From assembly GCF_001458115.1 (NCBI RefSeq), contig NZ_CZRP01000012.1, forward strand, positions 496,001 to 560,000: DNA of 64,000 nucleotides, in the 5' to 3' direction. Of the stretch, positions 37,784 through 47,115 are shown one piece after another. Position 1 is the stretch's first letter; each line of letters opens with the position of its first letter. The position numbers were made by a program, and so were the translations under genes. Origin of the DNA: Gracilibacillus massiliensis (GTDB lineage: Bacteria > Bacillota > Bacilli > Bacillales > Amphibacillaceae). The notes under the pieces are model-generated. The model saw nothing but the letters and a program-made list of their open reading frames with translations. It did not search any database and was not told where the DNA came from.

Positions 37784-38422
37784 ATGTTTTTAATAGAAGC
37801 ATTTGTGTATATAGGAACCATTGCATTTGCAATTTCAGGTTCATTAATTGCGATAAAGAAAAATCTAGATGTGTTTGGTGTTCTATTGTTAGGTTTAACT
37901 ACTGCCTTGGCAGGTGGTGTCATAAGAGATCTAATGATTGGAAATATTCCACCTACTAATTTAGCGGATCCACAATATTTCTTAGTTAGCTTGTTAGCTA
38001 GTATAGCAACCATTCTTTTCTATGATAAAATCAATCGCTTTGAACATGGTATTTTGTTTTCTGATGCTATTGGATTAGGTGTTTTTACTGCGGTTGGTGC
38101 AAATGCAGCTATTAATTTGGATTATTCACAACCTTTTTTAATTGTGGCCATGGGCTTAGTGACTGGAATTGGCGGTGGTGTGCTGAGAGATGTCTTCGTA
38201 AGAGAAGTTCCATTAGTATTTCGTAAAGAAATATATGGAATTGCTTCTATTGCTGGATCGATAGCGTTAATTTTCACCTATGAAATATTATCACCGATTA
38301 TAAGTTTATATATTTGTTTAACGATCACACTTGCTATTCGTATCCTGGCGGTGAAATGCAAATGGAATGTGCCGATTGTCCATAAAAAAACTACTGTTAA
38401 CAAACGAACCTTTAATTCATAG
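37784..38422 (+). CDS. TRIC/UPF0126 family membrane protein
   Basis: 212 residues with seven or so helices arranged as two repeats, each with a glycine-rich kink: LTTALAGGVIRDLMIG and VTGIGGGVLRDVFV. Bacterial members of this family (YvgT, YadS types) are homologous to trimeric intracellular cation channels. In an operon with the upstream channel-like gene; the end overlaps the convergent TerC gene by 11 bases. Confidence 0.9.
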   Translation: MFLIEAFVYIGTIAFAISGSLIAIKKNLDVFGVLLLGLTTALAGGVIRDLMIGNIPPTNLADPQYFLVSLLASIATILFYDKINRFEHGILFSDAIGLGVFTAVGANAAINLDYSQPFLIVAMGLVTGIGGGVLRDVFVREVPLVFRKEIYGIASIAGSIALIFTYEILSPIISLYICLTITLAIRILAVKCKWNVPIVHKKTTVNKRTFNS

Positions 38423-38440
38423 AATTATGGTTCGTTTGCT
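38401..38440. terminator. Bidirectional hairpin between convergent genes
   Basis: CAAACGAACC pairs with GGTTCGTTTG around a central AATTCATAGAATT stem. It lies at the meeting point of the TRIC-like and TerC genes and overlaps both coding ends. Confidence 0.6.
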
Positions 38441-39113
38441 TATTTGAAATGTACCCGGAAACAATAACTCCTAAGGTAATAATAATGCTCATAATGATCG
38501 TAATCCATCCAGATTCCAATAGAAAAAATTGATGAACAATTGGTTCATGTACGATCATATCTACCCCTGTATAGACTAAAATTGCAGAACCTACATACAT
38601 CAAGTAAGGATAACGCTTCAATAAATGAACAATAAATTTTGCTCCAAATATCATTAACGGTATACTGATCATAACTCCAATCGCTAACAACGTTACATTT
38701 CCTTTAGATGCTCCAGCAATTGCCACTACATTGTCTAAACTCATAACGATATCTGCCATGATAATAGTGAATACAGCTTGGTATAATGATTGATGTGATG
38801 TAATATTTTGTGCTTCGTCATCTTTAATCAATATTTTATATCCAATCCAAATTAACAAAATACCACCAACTAGATATATGAATGGAAATTTTAACAGAAA
38901 TATGATTCCGCTAGCAAATACTATTCGTAAGATGATAGCACCTGCGACACCAATCAAAATCGCTTTGTTTTGTAGTTTCTTATCAAGATTTTTGGTTGCC
39001 ATCGCAATGATAAGAGCGTTATCTCCTGATAAAATTATATCAATTGTAATAATTTGTAACAAACTCATCCAATCTATACTTGCCCAGTTTAGAGCAATTG
39101 AAAAGATGCTCAC
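38412..39113 (-). CDS. TerC family membrane protein (YjbE-like)
   Basis: 233 residues with seven helices. Acidic membrane motifs IILSGDNALIIAMAT and IVMSLDNVVAIAGAS are typical of TerC proteins, several of which export manganese or help metallate exported enzymes in Bacillus. GTG start with AAGGGGGAT upstream. No yybP-ykoY manganese riboswitch was recognised in the 200 bases before it, so manganese control is not shown. Confidence 0.9.
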   Translation of the reverse strand: MSIFSIALNWASIDWMSLLQIITIDIILSGDNALIIAMATKNLDKKLQNKAILIGVAGAIILRIVFASGIIFLLKFPFIYLVGGILLIWIGYKILIKDDEAQNITSHQSLYQAVFTIIMADIVMSLDNVVAIAGASKGNVTLLAIGVMISIPLMIFGAKFIVHLLKRYPYLMYVGSAILVYTGVDMIVHEPIVHQFFLLESGWITIIMSIIITLGVIVSGYISNKQTNHNSMN

Positions 39114-39318
39114 CGGTTATCCCCCTTCACCCTTAATAAAGATGGACCTTTATCATTCATTAAATGTCCTCTCTTTACTATATGCTTGTCTAATATTTAA
39201 TTATTACCATTTTTTATTTGCGATTAATGTCGAAATAAAATGAAATTTGTAAAAGTGTGTTCAAACCTTGTCTTTTTATGTATAATGTAATTGTTACTAA
39301 TTACTAAGGAGTAGGCGT

Positions 39319-40302
39319 ATGGAAGCAAAAAAGCAATTAAAATATATTTTAGCAGTAACTCTAGCAGTAACTTCTGTTTTTATTGTGTTTCTGTTAATTA
39401 AATCAAATCAAATAATGAACAATATGAATGCTTCAGAGGCAGACCCAATACAAGTATTAATACTATCTGGAGATACTTTAAATGACCAAAGTTGGGGCAG
39501 TTTAGCTTACAAAGGAAAGCTCTTAGTAGAAGAAGAGTATAATGCAGAAGTTGAAGTGTTAGGTGAAATAGATATAAATAATGATGTTTCTCCCACTGTG
39601 GAAGAATATGTAGCGGAAGGCTATGAACTGGTAATTGGACATGGCAGAGAATTTTCTGAACCTTTTTACAGAATTGCAAACCAGTTTAAAAATACACAAT
39701 TTGTGACCTTGCATGGAGATTATCTTGAAAATAATTTATCTGTATATACGTTTAATCAAAACGAAATAGAAGTTGTGGCAGGAATGGCAGCAGCTTTAAA
39801 AACAGAGAGTAAAAAGATCGGGTTAATTGATGCAGTAGATAATGAGCACTCTGATTGGGGCTTTCCAGAGGGGATAAAAAAGATAGATGAAAATATAGAC
39901 CTTATCTATGAAGTAGTTCCTGAAAGGACGGATAAGTCAGCTGCAAAAAATACAGCATCTGAAATGATTGATAATGGTGTCGATGTTATCTATACAAAAG
40001 GAAACAGCTATAACCAAGAAGTAATTAACTATGCGAAGGATAAAGGCATATATGTTATTGGTTATCTTGAAGATCAATCCTATATGGCTGAAGAGGTAAT
40101 GTTGACTAGTGTACTAAATAATGTCCCTCAAGCTTACATGGCAATCGTTAAAGATTATATAAATGAAGATGACTTGATATCTGAAAAAAGAATACTAGAT
40201 TCTAATGACGGGGTATATGGATTGGCTCCACTGGGCCCAATGTTTTCAGATGAGGAAATAGCGATTATGGAAAATTTAACAAATCAAATTATTGAGTATT
40301 AA
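39319..40302 (+). CDS. BMP-family (Med-like) substrate-binding protein, membrane-anchored
   Basis: 327 residues: one N-terminal membrane helix (about 8-27) without a lipobox cysteine, then a periplasmic-binding-protein fold of the basic membrane protein (PnrA/Med) type, with DQSWGSLAYKGK, VIGHGREFSEPF and GVDVIYTKG. PnrA proteins bind purine nucleosides; B. subtilis Med influences competence and sporulation. No permease genes are nearby. A histidine kinase starts 27 bases later, which suggests sensing rather than transport. Moderate similarity only; ligand unknown. Confidence 0.8.
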   Translation: MEAKKQLKYILAVTLAVTSVFIVFLLIKSNQIMNNMNASEADPIQVLILSGDTLNDQSWGSLAYKGKLLVEEEYNAEVEVLGEIDINNDVSPTVEEYVAEGYELVIGHGREFSEPFYRIANQFKNTQFVTLHGDYLENNLSVYTFNQNEIEVVAGMAAALKTESKKIGLIDAVDNEHSDWGFPEGIKKIDENIDLIYEVVPERTDKSAAKNTASEMIDNGVDVIYTKGNSYNQEVINYAKDKGIYVIGYLEDQSYMAEEVMLTSVLNNVPQAYMAIVKDYINEDDLISEKRILDSNDGVYGLAPLGPMFSDEEIAIMENLTNQIIEY

Positions 40303-40329
40303 GGAATCAAGTAGGTTAGGAGATATGTA

Positions 40330-42138
40330 ATGGTTACTTTTTTTAATAAATTTTCTTTTCGTAACAAACTGTTGAGCATTCTCCTTATCGTTATGGTGAT
40401 ATTTAGTGGTTTTTCTCTTTTGTTAATACAATCGATTGAAAACGTTAGTAAAGTTACGAATACGATTAAAGATGAAAACATTCCAACATTAATTTGGTAT
40501 AATCAGTGGGAAAAAGAATTAGAGATAAAAAAGCAGCTTGTGACGAACCACGTTGATAACAATTTTGCTGGAGACTTTGAAGCGGATTTCTCTGAGCATG
40601 ATATAGTAAGTAATAACGCAACTTTACAAGATGAATTTTCGATACCTAAAAGTGTGGAATCTTTACATAATCAATTGATGTTACTGGACTTTATTATTAC
40701 AAATAAGGTATACGGATTACTGGAATATAACGAAACTGAGGCAGCTGCAAATGTTATTAATGGTGAATATTTACCTCGGTTAGAGCTCTTAAAAGAAGCG
40801 ATTATTTCGAAACGCAACTCGGAATTTAGTGCACTACAAAATAATACGAACACATATCCGAAAATTATTGAAAAATCACTTTATTTCCTTTTACTTATTA
40901 CCATTTTAGGAATTTTAATATCACTTTATTTCTCTTTTAGAATGAGTAAAAGTATAACTAAACCGATCGAAACTATGGTAGGTAAGGTGAATAAAATCGC
41001 AAATGGAAACTATGGGGAGACTATTTCAACATCGACACAAGTAGAATTGCAAAGTTTAGCTACGTCGATTAACCAAATGTCCATTAGTTTGCAGCAATCA
41101 TTTCAACAAATTGTTGCTGATAAAATGAAACATGAACAAACTTTGAATTCTTTACCGATAGGTATTATTACATATGATATTCACGAAAAAGAATATTTAG
41201 CAAATTCATTTGTGCGAAGATTGTTTCACTTTGAAGGAGAGAAAATAGATGATCGAGATATAATGCAGAAACAAAGTCAATATCCTATCTTTCAAATGTT
41301 ATTATCGGATGCATCTATTCAAAATAAAAAGGTGAATCTTACTATTGATGACACATCGTATGTCTTTTTAGTATCTCAAAGTAAATTAAAAGATCATAAT
41401 CAGATTACTACAGGCAAGATTCTTTATTTTGTCGATATTACAGAGTCAGCTAGTTTAGAAAATCGAATTATTCAATCTGAGAAATTAGCATTGGTAGGAG
41501 AGATGGCAGCTAGTTCAGCCCATGAAATACGTAATCCATTAACTGTTATACATGGCTTTTTATCGCTTATGAAGGAATCGATGTCACCAGAAGAAATGAA
41601 AAAATACAATTTACACTTAATGATGAAGGAAATTGATCGTTTATATTCGATCGTGGAACAAATGTTGTTGATGTCTAACCATAAAAAACCTGAAAAAGAT
41701 ATGATGACATTCTCAGAATTGTTAAATGATTTATTACCGTTAATGTATAGTTCTTTGGAAGCAAAAAATATAAAAGTAGTGACTAACATAAGTGATGAAT
41801 ATATATTAGCTGATCAAAAACAATTAAAGCAGGTTTTCTTAAACTTATTAAGAAATAGTAAAGATGCTATCGGTGATAATGGTCTAATAACAATTGATAC
41901 GCAAATTGAGAATGATGAATATGTCATTTATTTCTCAGATACTGGCTCGGGAATCCCAAAATCGATCAAACAGGTGTTATTTGAACCATTTTCAACATCA
42001 AAGTCGAATGGGACAGGTTTAGGACTAAATGTTGTGCGCCGAATTATCGAAAACCACCAAGGTAAGATAATGTTAGATTCAACTGATTCTGAAGGCACTG
42101 TATTTAAAATTATTTTACCTTTAATCAAGAATCAGTAA
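40330..42138 (+). CDS. Sensor histidine kinase, sporulation-kinase type
   Basis: 602 residues: membrane helix at about 15-33, an extracellular four-helix-like domain (about 34-178), a second helix (about 180-200), HAMP (about 200-255), PAS (about 265-375), HisKA with phospho-acceptor H398 in SSAHEIRNPLT, and a HATPase domain (NLLRNSKDAIG, SDTGSGIP, GTGLGLNVVRR). No response regulator is adjacent, as for the KinA-KinE phosphorelay kinases. Together with the BMP-type gene in front it looks like a ligand-sensing pair. Confidence 0.9.
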   Translation: MVTFFNKFSFRNKLLSILLIVMVIFSGFSLLLIQSIENVSKVTNTIKDENIPTLIWYNQWEKELEIKKQLVTNHVDNNFAGDFEADFSEHDIVSNNATLQDEFSIPKSVESLHNQLMLLDFIITNKVYGLLEYNETEAAANVINGEYLPRLELLKEAIISKRNSEFSALQNNTNTYPKIIEKSLYFLLLITILGILISLYFSFRMSKSITKPIETMVGKVNKIANGNYGETISTSTQVELQSLATSINQMSISLQQSFQQIVADKMKHEQTLNSLPIGIITYDIHEKEYLANSFVRRLFHFEGEKIDDRDIMQKQSQYPIFQMLLSDASIQNKKVNLTIDDTSYVFLVSQSKLKDHNQITTGKILYFVDITESASLENRIIQSEKLALVGEMAASSAHEIRNPLTVIHGFLSLMKESMSPEEMKKYNLHLMMKEIDRLYSIVEQMLLMSNHKKPEKDMMTFSELLNDLLPLMYSSLEAKNIKVVTNISDEYILADQKQLKQVFLNLLRNSKDAIGDNGLITIDTQIENDEYVIYFSDTGSGIPKSIKQVLFEPFSTSKSNGTGLGLNVVRRIIENHQGKIMLDSTDSEGTVFKIILPLIKNQ

Positions 42139-42221
42139 TTATCCAGGCTTTCGAATTGAAAATAGTCTCAGTTGTTGTTACTATTTAGAAAAGGTATATC
42201 AAAAGAGAGGGTTGATTGATA

Positions 42222-42653
42222 ATGGAATTTAATCTGTTTATGGGTGATATAGTAGATTCAGCAAGAAATGAAATCAGACAGGCTGGCTTTGATGAGTTAA
42301 CCACACCAGAAGATGTTAAACAAGCCTTAGAGAAAAAAGGTACGACTCTTGTTATGGTGAATTCAACTTGTGGTTGTGCAGGTGGAGTTGCGAGACCAGC
42401 AGCTGCTAGTGCTATTCATTATGATAAACGACCAGATCAATTAGTAACAGTATTTGCAGGTCAAGACAGAGAAGCAACAGAATTAGCACGACAGTATTTT
42501 GAAGGATACCAGCCTTCATCTCCTTCTTTCGCTTTATTGAAAGATGGAAAAATTCAAAAAATGGTGGAAAGACATGAAATTGAGGGGCATAGTCCTGTAG
42601 AAGTTGTTAATAAACTGCAAGAAATGTTTGATCAACATTGTGACGAATTATAA
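42222..42653 (+). CDS. BrxA/BrxB family bacilliredoxin
   Basis: 143 residues of the YphP/YqiW family; these remove bacillithiol from oxidised protein thiols. The active-site C50-G51-C52 lies in [15 protein letters not shown]. Also visible are [12 protein letters not shown] and [12 protein letters not shown]. The family product in this genomic place (yqiW, beside bkd) is BrxB. An ATG at 42222 is used; a TTG at 42216 is too close to GAGAGGG. Confidence 0.93.
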   Translation: MEFNLFMGDIVDSARNEIRQAGFDELTTPEDVKQALEKKGTTLVMVNSTCGCAGGVARPAAASAIHYDKRPDQLVTVFAGQDREATELARQYFEGYQPSSPSFALLKDGKIQKMVERHEIEGHSPVEVVNKLQEMFDQHCDEL

Positions 42654-42659
42654 GGGAAA

Positions 42660-42691
42660 GAAAAAGACATCCATAGATTGGATGTCTTTTC
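42660..42691 (+). terminator. Terminator of bacilliredoxin gene
   Basis: AAAAGACATCCA and TGGATGTCTTTT form a perfect stem around a 5-nt loop; T-rich on both sides. Confidence 0.92.
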
Positions 42692-42753
42692 CTGTTAGAC
42701 TTTAGATCACGGTGGTAAACACCTCTAGAATCCTCACTGAACTTATATATAAG

Positions 42754-42858
42754 TTAGTTCGCAAACATTGCTAGACCTGCCGTAAAAGTAGATAATACCA
42801 TTGCAAGAATCATTATATATATAATTACTTTTATTCTTTTTTCGCGTTTTGATGCCAT
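42754..42858 (-). CDS. prli42: Stressosome-associated membrane microprotein Prli42
   Basis: A 34-codon ORF below usual size limits. The product has a basic N-terminus (MASKREKRIK) and a single membrane helix (VIIYIMILAMVLSTFTAGLAM), the pattern of Prli42. In Listeria Prli42 tethers the stressosome protein RsbR to the membrane. AAGGAGG lies 7 bases before the ATG, which supports expression. It is read opposite to its neighbours. Confidence 0.82.
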   Translation of the reverse strand: MASKREKRIKVIIYIMILAMVLSTFTAGLAMFAN

Positions 42859-42952
42859 TTCAAATCCTCCTTTACGAGCTCACTACTAATGTATATTTTA
42901 CATGTAATTTATCAAGAGGACAAGTAAATAATAATAAAAAGGAGGAATGCTT

Positions 42953-44065
42953 GTGATTAAACGAGATAGAGTAATTGAGCAATTTTTAAAATTAGTGGAA
43001 ATTTCATCTGAAACGACAAAAGAGAGAAAAATAGCCGATTATTTAATTAAACTATTTAAAAACAACGATTTAGAAGTAATAGAAGATCAAACCAATGAAG
43101 AAACTGGTCATGAAGCGGGAAACATTATTGCCAAACTAAGAGGTACAAATGTTAAAAAACCAGCTATTTACTTTACAGCTCATATGGACACTGTTGCACC
43201 AGGTGAAAATGTTAAGCCTACTATTTATAATGAAACTATTTATTCTGATGGCTCAACTATATTAGGGGCAGACGATAAAGCAGGGATATCAGCGATCATT
43301 GAGTTGATTCATCTAATCAGAGAACATCCGGTAGATCATGGTGATATTTACTTTGCTATCATGAGTGGAGAGGAATCAGGATTAGTCGGTTCTAAGTATG
43401 TGGATATAGATCATCTTCCTGTTGAATATGGTTTTGCATTAGATAGTGACGGTGATGTCGGTACGATAATTACAAGTGCTCCTGGCCAAGTTAAGATTTT
43501 TGCTACTATAAAAGGGAAAGCAGCACATGCTGGAGTAAATCCAGAAAAGGGGATATCATCTATAAGTATGACGGCAAAGGCGATCACTAAAATGCCTTTA
43601 GGTCGAATAGATGAAGAAACAACAGCTAATATTGGTAGCTTTGAAGGAAAAGGACCAACCAATGTTGTATGTGATCAAGTACTTTTAGTTGCGGAAGCAC
43701 GTTCTTTATCGAAAAAGAAATTAGATCAACAAGTTCACAAGATGTGTGTAGCATTACAACAAACGACTGAACAAATGGGCGGAGAAGTGGAGATTGACCT
43801 TAAAAATATGTATCCTAATTATCAATTTAAGCAATCTGATAAAGTCGTACAAGTAGCAATGAACGCTGTAAGAGCAATAGGAAAACAACCACAGCTTAAA
43901 TCGAGCGGTGGGGGAAGTGATGCTAATCACTTTTCTGGTAAAGGGATTCCTACTGTCAATTTAGCTGTTGGGTATGAAAATATTCATACTAAAAATGAAC
44001 GGATTCACATTTCTCACTTAATTGAGTTACCTGCAATGTTATATGAGATAGTAAAAGACACATAA
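42953..44065 (+). CDS. yqjE: M20 family peptidase (tripeptidase T-like)
   Basis: Zinc aminopeptidase-like protein of 370 residues. Metal-binding motifs TAHMDTVAPG, GADDKAG, MSGEESGLVG and ALDSDGDVG are present, with the final metal ligand in NLAVGYENIHTKNERI. YqjE of B. subtilis lies in the same place before the Pol IV gene. GTG at 42953 is preferred: AAGGAGG ends 7 bases ahead, while the ATG at 42947 is only one base from it. Confidence 0.93.
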   Translation: MIKRDRVIEQFLKLVEISSETTKERKIADYLIKLFKNNDLEVIEDQTNEETGHEAGNIIAKLRGTNVKKPAIYFTAHMDTVAPGENVKPTIYNETIYSDGSTILGADDKAGISAIIELIHLIREHPVDHGDIYFAIMSGEESGLVGSKYVDIDHLPVEYGFALDSDGDVGTIITSAPGQVKIFATIKGKAAHAGVNPEKGISSISMTAKAITKMPLGRIDEETTANIGSFEGKGPTNVVCDQVLLVAEARSLSKKKLDQQVHKMCVALQQTTEQMGGEVEIDLKNMYPNYQFKQSDKVVQVAMNAVRAIGKQPQLKSSGGGSDANHFSGKGIPTVNLAVGYENIHTKNERIHISHLIELPAMLYEIVKDT

Positions 44066-44081
44066 AAATGAGTGTGATGAA

Positions 44082-45188
44082 ATGAAAGAATGGTATCCTA
44101 AAAATGGACGTGTCATTTTACACGTCGATATGAATAGTTTTTATGCTTCCGTTGAGATAGCAGATGATCCTAGCCTAAAAGGGAAACCTCTTGCAATTGC
44201 AGGAAATCCTGATGAAAGAAAAGGGATTATAGTAACGAGTAGTTATGAGGCGCGGAATAAAGGAGTAAAGACAACGATGTCACTCTGGCAAGCAAAAAAG
44301 TTATGTCCAAACTTAATTGTAAAGAGACCTAACTTTGAGCGTTATCGCGAAATGTCTAGTCAAATATTTCGTATATTGGAAGAATATACCCCATATGTAG
44401 AACCCGTATCAATAGATGAAGCTTTTATGGATATCACCGATAGTTATGAGTTAGGAAACCCTATTGATATAGCTCGTGACATTCAAATGCAACTTTCAAA
44501 GCAACTAGATCTTCCATGCAGTATTGGTGTGTCTCCAAATAAATTTTTGGCAAAGATGGCATCGGATATGAAAAAACCGAATGGTATTACAATACTAAGA
44601 AAAAGGGATGTCGCTACGAAGCTTTGGCCACTTCCGATTGAAGAAATGTATGGAATTGGTAAGAAAACAGCGGATAAGTTAAATAAATACCAAATTGAAA
44701 CCATCGAGGACTTAGTGGAAACGGATACGATGTTATTAAAAGGTTTATTAGGTGTAAATGGAGAAAAGTTGAAAACAAGAGCATTAGGGGAAGACCCACG
44801 ACCTGTTGATCCTGAAAGTGCAAGTAGTTTCAAAAGTATCGGCAGCTCTCAAACCTTTCCTGCGGATATCAATCAATACGAGATATTGATTGATCAATTG
44901 AGAATTCTATCTGAGAGTGTCGAGAAGCGATTAAACCGAAAAGCAGCAGTAGGAGATACCGTGCAATTAATGATTCGCTATAGTGATCGAAAAACCATCA
45001 CTAGACGAATGAAGTTAAATCAATTTATTGAAAAGGCAAGTGATATTTTATATTACGGAGAAATATTATTGGAAGAACATTGGAATGGTGAACCTGTTAG
45101 GCTATTAGGAATAACCATGCAACACGCAATTCCAAAAGATAATTTAACCTATCAATTAGACCTGTTCCGCTACAAAGAAGAACTATAA
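44082..45188 (+). CDS. dinB: DNA polymerase IV (Y-family)
   Basis: Error-prone translesion polymerase of 368 residues. Catalytic acidic residues lie in VDMNSFYASVE and SIDEAFMDIT; helix-hairpin-helix GIGKKTADKLNKY; little-finger domain at the C-terminus. A terminal QLDLFRY resembles the beta-clamp-binding motif. This corresponds to polYA (yqjH). Begins 16 bases after yqjE. Confidence 0.96.
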   Translation: MKEWYPKNGRVILHVDMNSFYASVEIADDPSLKGKPLAIAGNPDERKGIIVTSSYEARNKGVKTTMSLWQAKKLCPNLIVKRPNFERYREMSSQIFRILEEYTPYVEPVSIDEAFMDITDSYELGNPIDIARDIQMQLSKQLDLPCSIGVSPNKFLAKMASDMKKPNGITILRKRDVATKLWPLPIEEMYGIGKKTADKLNKYQIETIEDLVETDTMLLKGLLGVNGEKLKTRALGEDPRPVDPESASSFKSIGSSQTFPADINQYEILIDQLRILSESVEKRLNRKAAVGDTVQLMIRYSDRKTITRRMKLNQFIEKASDILYYGEILLEEHWNGEPVRLLGITMQHAIPKDNLTYQLDLFRYKEEL

Positions 45189-45234
45189 CAGAGCAATAGT
45201 CTAGAAGTTATGTGTGAGATAATCAGATGTTAAT

Positions 45235-45282
45235 AATCAGTGGGAGTCTAAAAACCCCACTGATTGAAATTTCACTTTTTTG
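45235..45282. terminator. Terminator-like repeat hairpin between dinB and rnz
   Basis: AATCAGTGGGAGTCT...CCCCACTGATT, followed by GAAATTTCACTTTTTT. It is a second copy of the hairpin and tail at 9466-9505. It lies between convergent genes and could stop both transcripts. Confidence 0.75.
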
Positions 45283-45299
45283 GTAGCAATATTCTAGTT

Positions 45300-46214
45300 T
45301 CATAATTGATAAGAATAAAAGTCATGCGCTATCGTTGTGTCTTGGAAATGTTCTTTTGCTTCTGCTACTAATTGATCGATATCATCTGCTTGAAAGCGTG
45401 AAGATATATGAGTCAATATTAATTTTTTTACCATAGCTCTCGCAGCGATCGACGCTATTTGTTCCGTAGTTGAATGAAAATAATCAAAAGCTAATTGTTT
45501 TTGATCTTGAGCAAAAGTTGCTTCATGAACAAGTAGATCTAAATCAGACATAAAGGGAATTAAATCTATTTTTGGTCTCGTATCACCGAATATCGCGACA
45601 CTTTTGCCTTTTTTCGGTTCCCCTATATATTCTGCTGATTGGACAATTGTGCCATTTTCTAATGTCACATATTTCTCCGTTTTGAATAATTGATAAATCG
45701 GTCCGGGATAAATTCCATCCGCTTTCAGTTTATCAACTAACAGTGAACCAATTGTGTCTTTCTCATCAATTCGAAAACCGAATGATTCAATACCATGTTC
45801 TAACTTTTGAGCTGTCACTGTGAATTGTTCGTCTTCAAAAATGATCCCTTCGTTAATTTCTATTATCTTGATAGGATAGGACAGTTTTGACTGACTAATA
45901 GATATAGTGGTTTCAATAAATGATCTTATTCCAGTAGGACCATATATCGTAATAGGATCCTCTCCACCTTGAAATGAACGACTGCTCAAAAGACCTGGTA
46001 AACCAAAAATGTGGTCACCGTGAAGATGTGTTATAAAAATTTTATCAATTTTCCTAGGTTTAATTGAAGTATGTAAAATTTGATGTTGAGTTGCTTCACC
46101 ACAATCAAACATCCACATCGTATTGCGTTCTTGTAATAAATCCAACACGATCGATGTGACGTTTCTGTTTTTACTTGGTAAGCCTGCCCCAGTTCCTAAA
46201 AAGGTCACCTTCAT
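45300..46214 (-). CDS. rnz: Ribonuclease Z
   Basis: Endonuclease that matures the 3' end of CCA-less tRNA precursors. It has 304 residues, metallo-beta-lactamase fold with FLGTGAGLPSKNRN, the zinc motif THLHGDHIFGLPG, IFGDTR and HEATF. C-terminal LILTHISSRF. Reads toward dinB; gdpD lies 16 bases upstream, so they are probably one transcript. Confidence 0.97.
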   Translation of the reverse strand: MKVTFLGTGAGLPSKNRNVTSIVLDLLQERNTMWMFDCGEATQHQILHTSIKPRKIDKIFITHLHGDHIFGLPGLLSSRSFQGGEDPITIYGPTGIRSFIETTISISQSKLSYPIKIIEINEGIIFEDEQFTVTAQKLEHGIESFGFRIDEKDTIGSLLVDKLKADGIYPGPIYQLFKTEKYVTLENGTIVQSAEYIGEPKKGKSVAIFGDTRPKIDLIPFMSDLDLLVHEATFAQDQKQLAFDYFHSTTEQIASIAARAMVKKLILTHISSRFQADDIDQLVAEAKEHFQDTTIAHDFYSYQL

Positions 46215-46230
46215 AATTATACTATCCTTT

Positions 46231-46962
46231 CTATTTATTTCTTTGTTTTATTTCTAATGCTCGTTTAGGTACATCCGTAAACATCGCATGACAACCTAAA
46301 CGTAGTACTTTGGAGATAGATAACGGGCTATTGACCGTATAGACTGCAACATACAAGCCATTTTGTTTAGCATTAGTAACGAAACGATTAGATAAGAGAC
46401 GATAGCGAATATGAATACCTCTTGCATGAATGTCTTTACTGTAAGAAATTAAATCTGACGTTCGTTTACTAGTTAATAGTGCATAATCAACTTCTACATT
46501 CAGTGAATCTAGTAAAGCTATACTGTTATGATTAAAACTAGAAATAACCGACTGTTCCACCATGTTATAATCTTTTAATTTTTCAGTTACGATTTTTTCG
46601 ATCGAAGGATAGGAAATAATATTATTTTTTAATTCTAAATTTAATTTTAAATTTTTTTCTTTATTCCATGCAAGCAAATCATCTAAGGTTGGAATTCTAG
46701 TATCGCTATAGGTATCCGATTTCCAGCTTCCAGCATCTAAAGCGCTTAGCTCCTGATAGGTAAGGTCTTTAATAAAACCAGTACCGTTTGTGGTTCTATT
46801 AACCGTTTCATCATGGATTAAAACAGGTATCCCATCCTTTGTTAATTGTACATCTGTCTCGATCCCGTCTGCTCCTTGTTTGTAGCCAAGTTCAAAAGCT
46901 GGCATTGTATTTTCAGGTGCTTGTTTACTTGCACCGCGATGTGCATAAATAAGTGTAGACAT
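46231..46962 (-). CDS. Glycerophosphodiester phosphodiesterase
   Basis: Hydrolyses glycerophosphodiesters to glycerol 3-phosphate and an alcohol. It has 243 residues, no signal peptide, so cytosolic (UgpQ/YqiK type). Motifs: AHRGASKQAPENT with the catalytic His-Arg, GIETDVQLTKDGIPVLIHD and NLELK. Start ATG with GTGAGGG upstream. Confidence 0.94.
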   Translation of the reverse strand: MSTLIYAHRGASKQAPENTMPAFELGYKQGADGIETDVQLTKDGIPVLIHDETVNRTTNGTGFIKDLTYQELSALDAGSWKSDTYSDTRIPTLDDLLAWNKEKNLKLNLELKNNIISYPSIEKIVTEKLKDYNMVEQSVISSFNHNSIALLDSLNVEVDYALLTSKRTSDLISYSKDIHARGIHIRYRLLSNRFVTNAKQNGLYVAVYTVNSPLSISKVLRLGCHAMFTDVPKRALEIKQRNK

Positions 46963-47115
46963 GCCCTCACCCCATATTAGTTTATTCCTTATTGATTGTC
47001 AGTAATTTGCAGTGAAAAGTCAATGACTGACTCCTTTCTTATTAAAAAAATACAATATCTTAACAATATGCAAGTAATTCTTTGGATGTGATATGATGGA
47101 AATGGAGATGATTAG

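Noticed and set aside
38878-39243. 121-codon plus-strand ORF opposite the TerC gene
   Set aside because: Antisense to a clear TerC coding region, with no ribosome site and low-complexity translation.
39114-39318. Possible yybP-ykoY manganese riboswitch before the TerC gene
   Set aside because: No long structured, conserved leader seen; the ribosome site lies close to the start and the rest of the gap is AT-rich.
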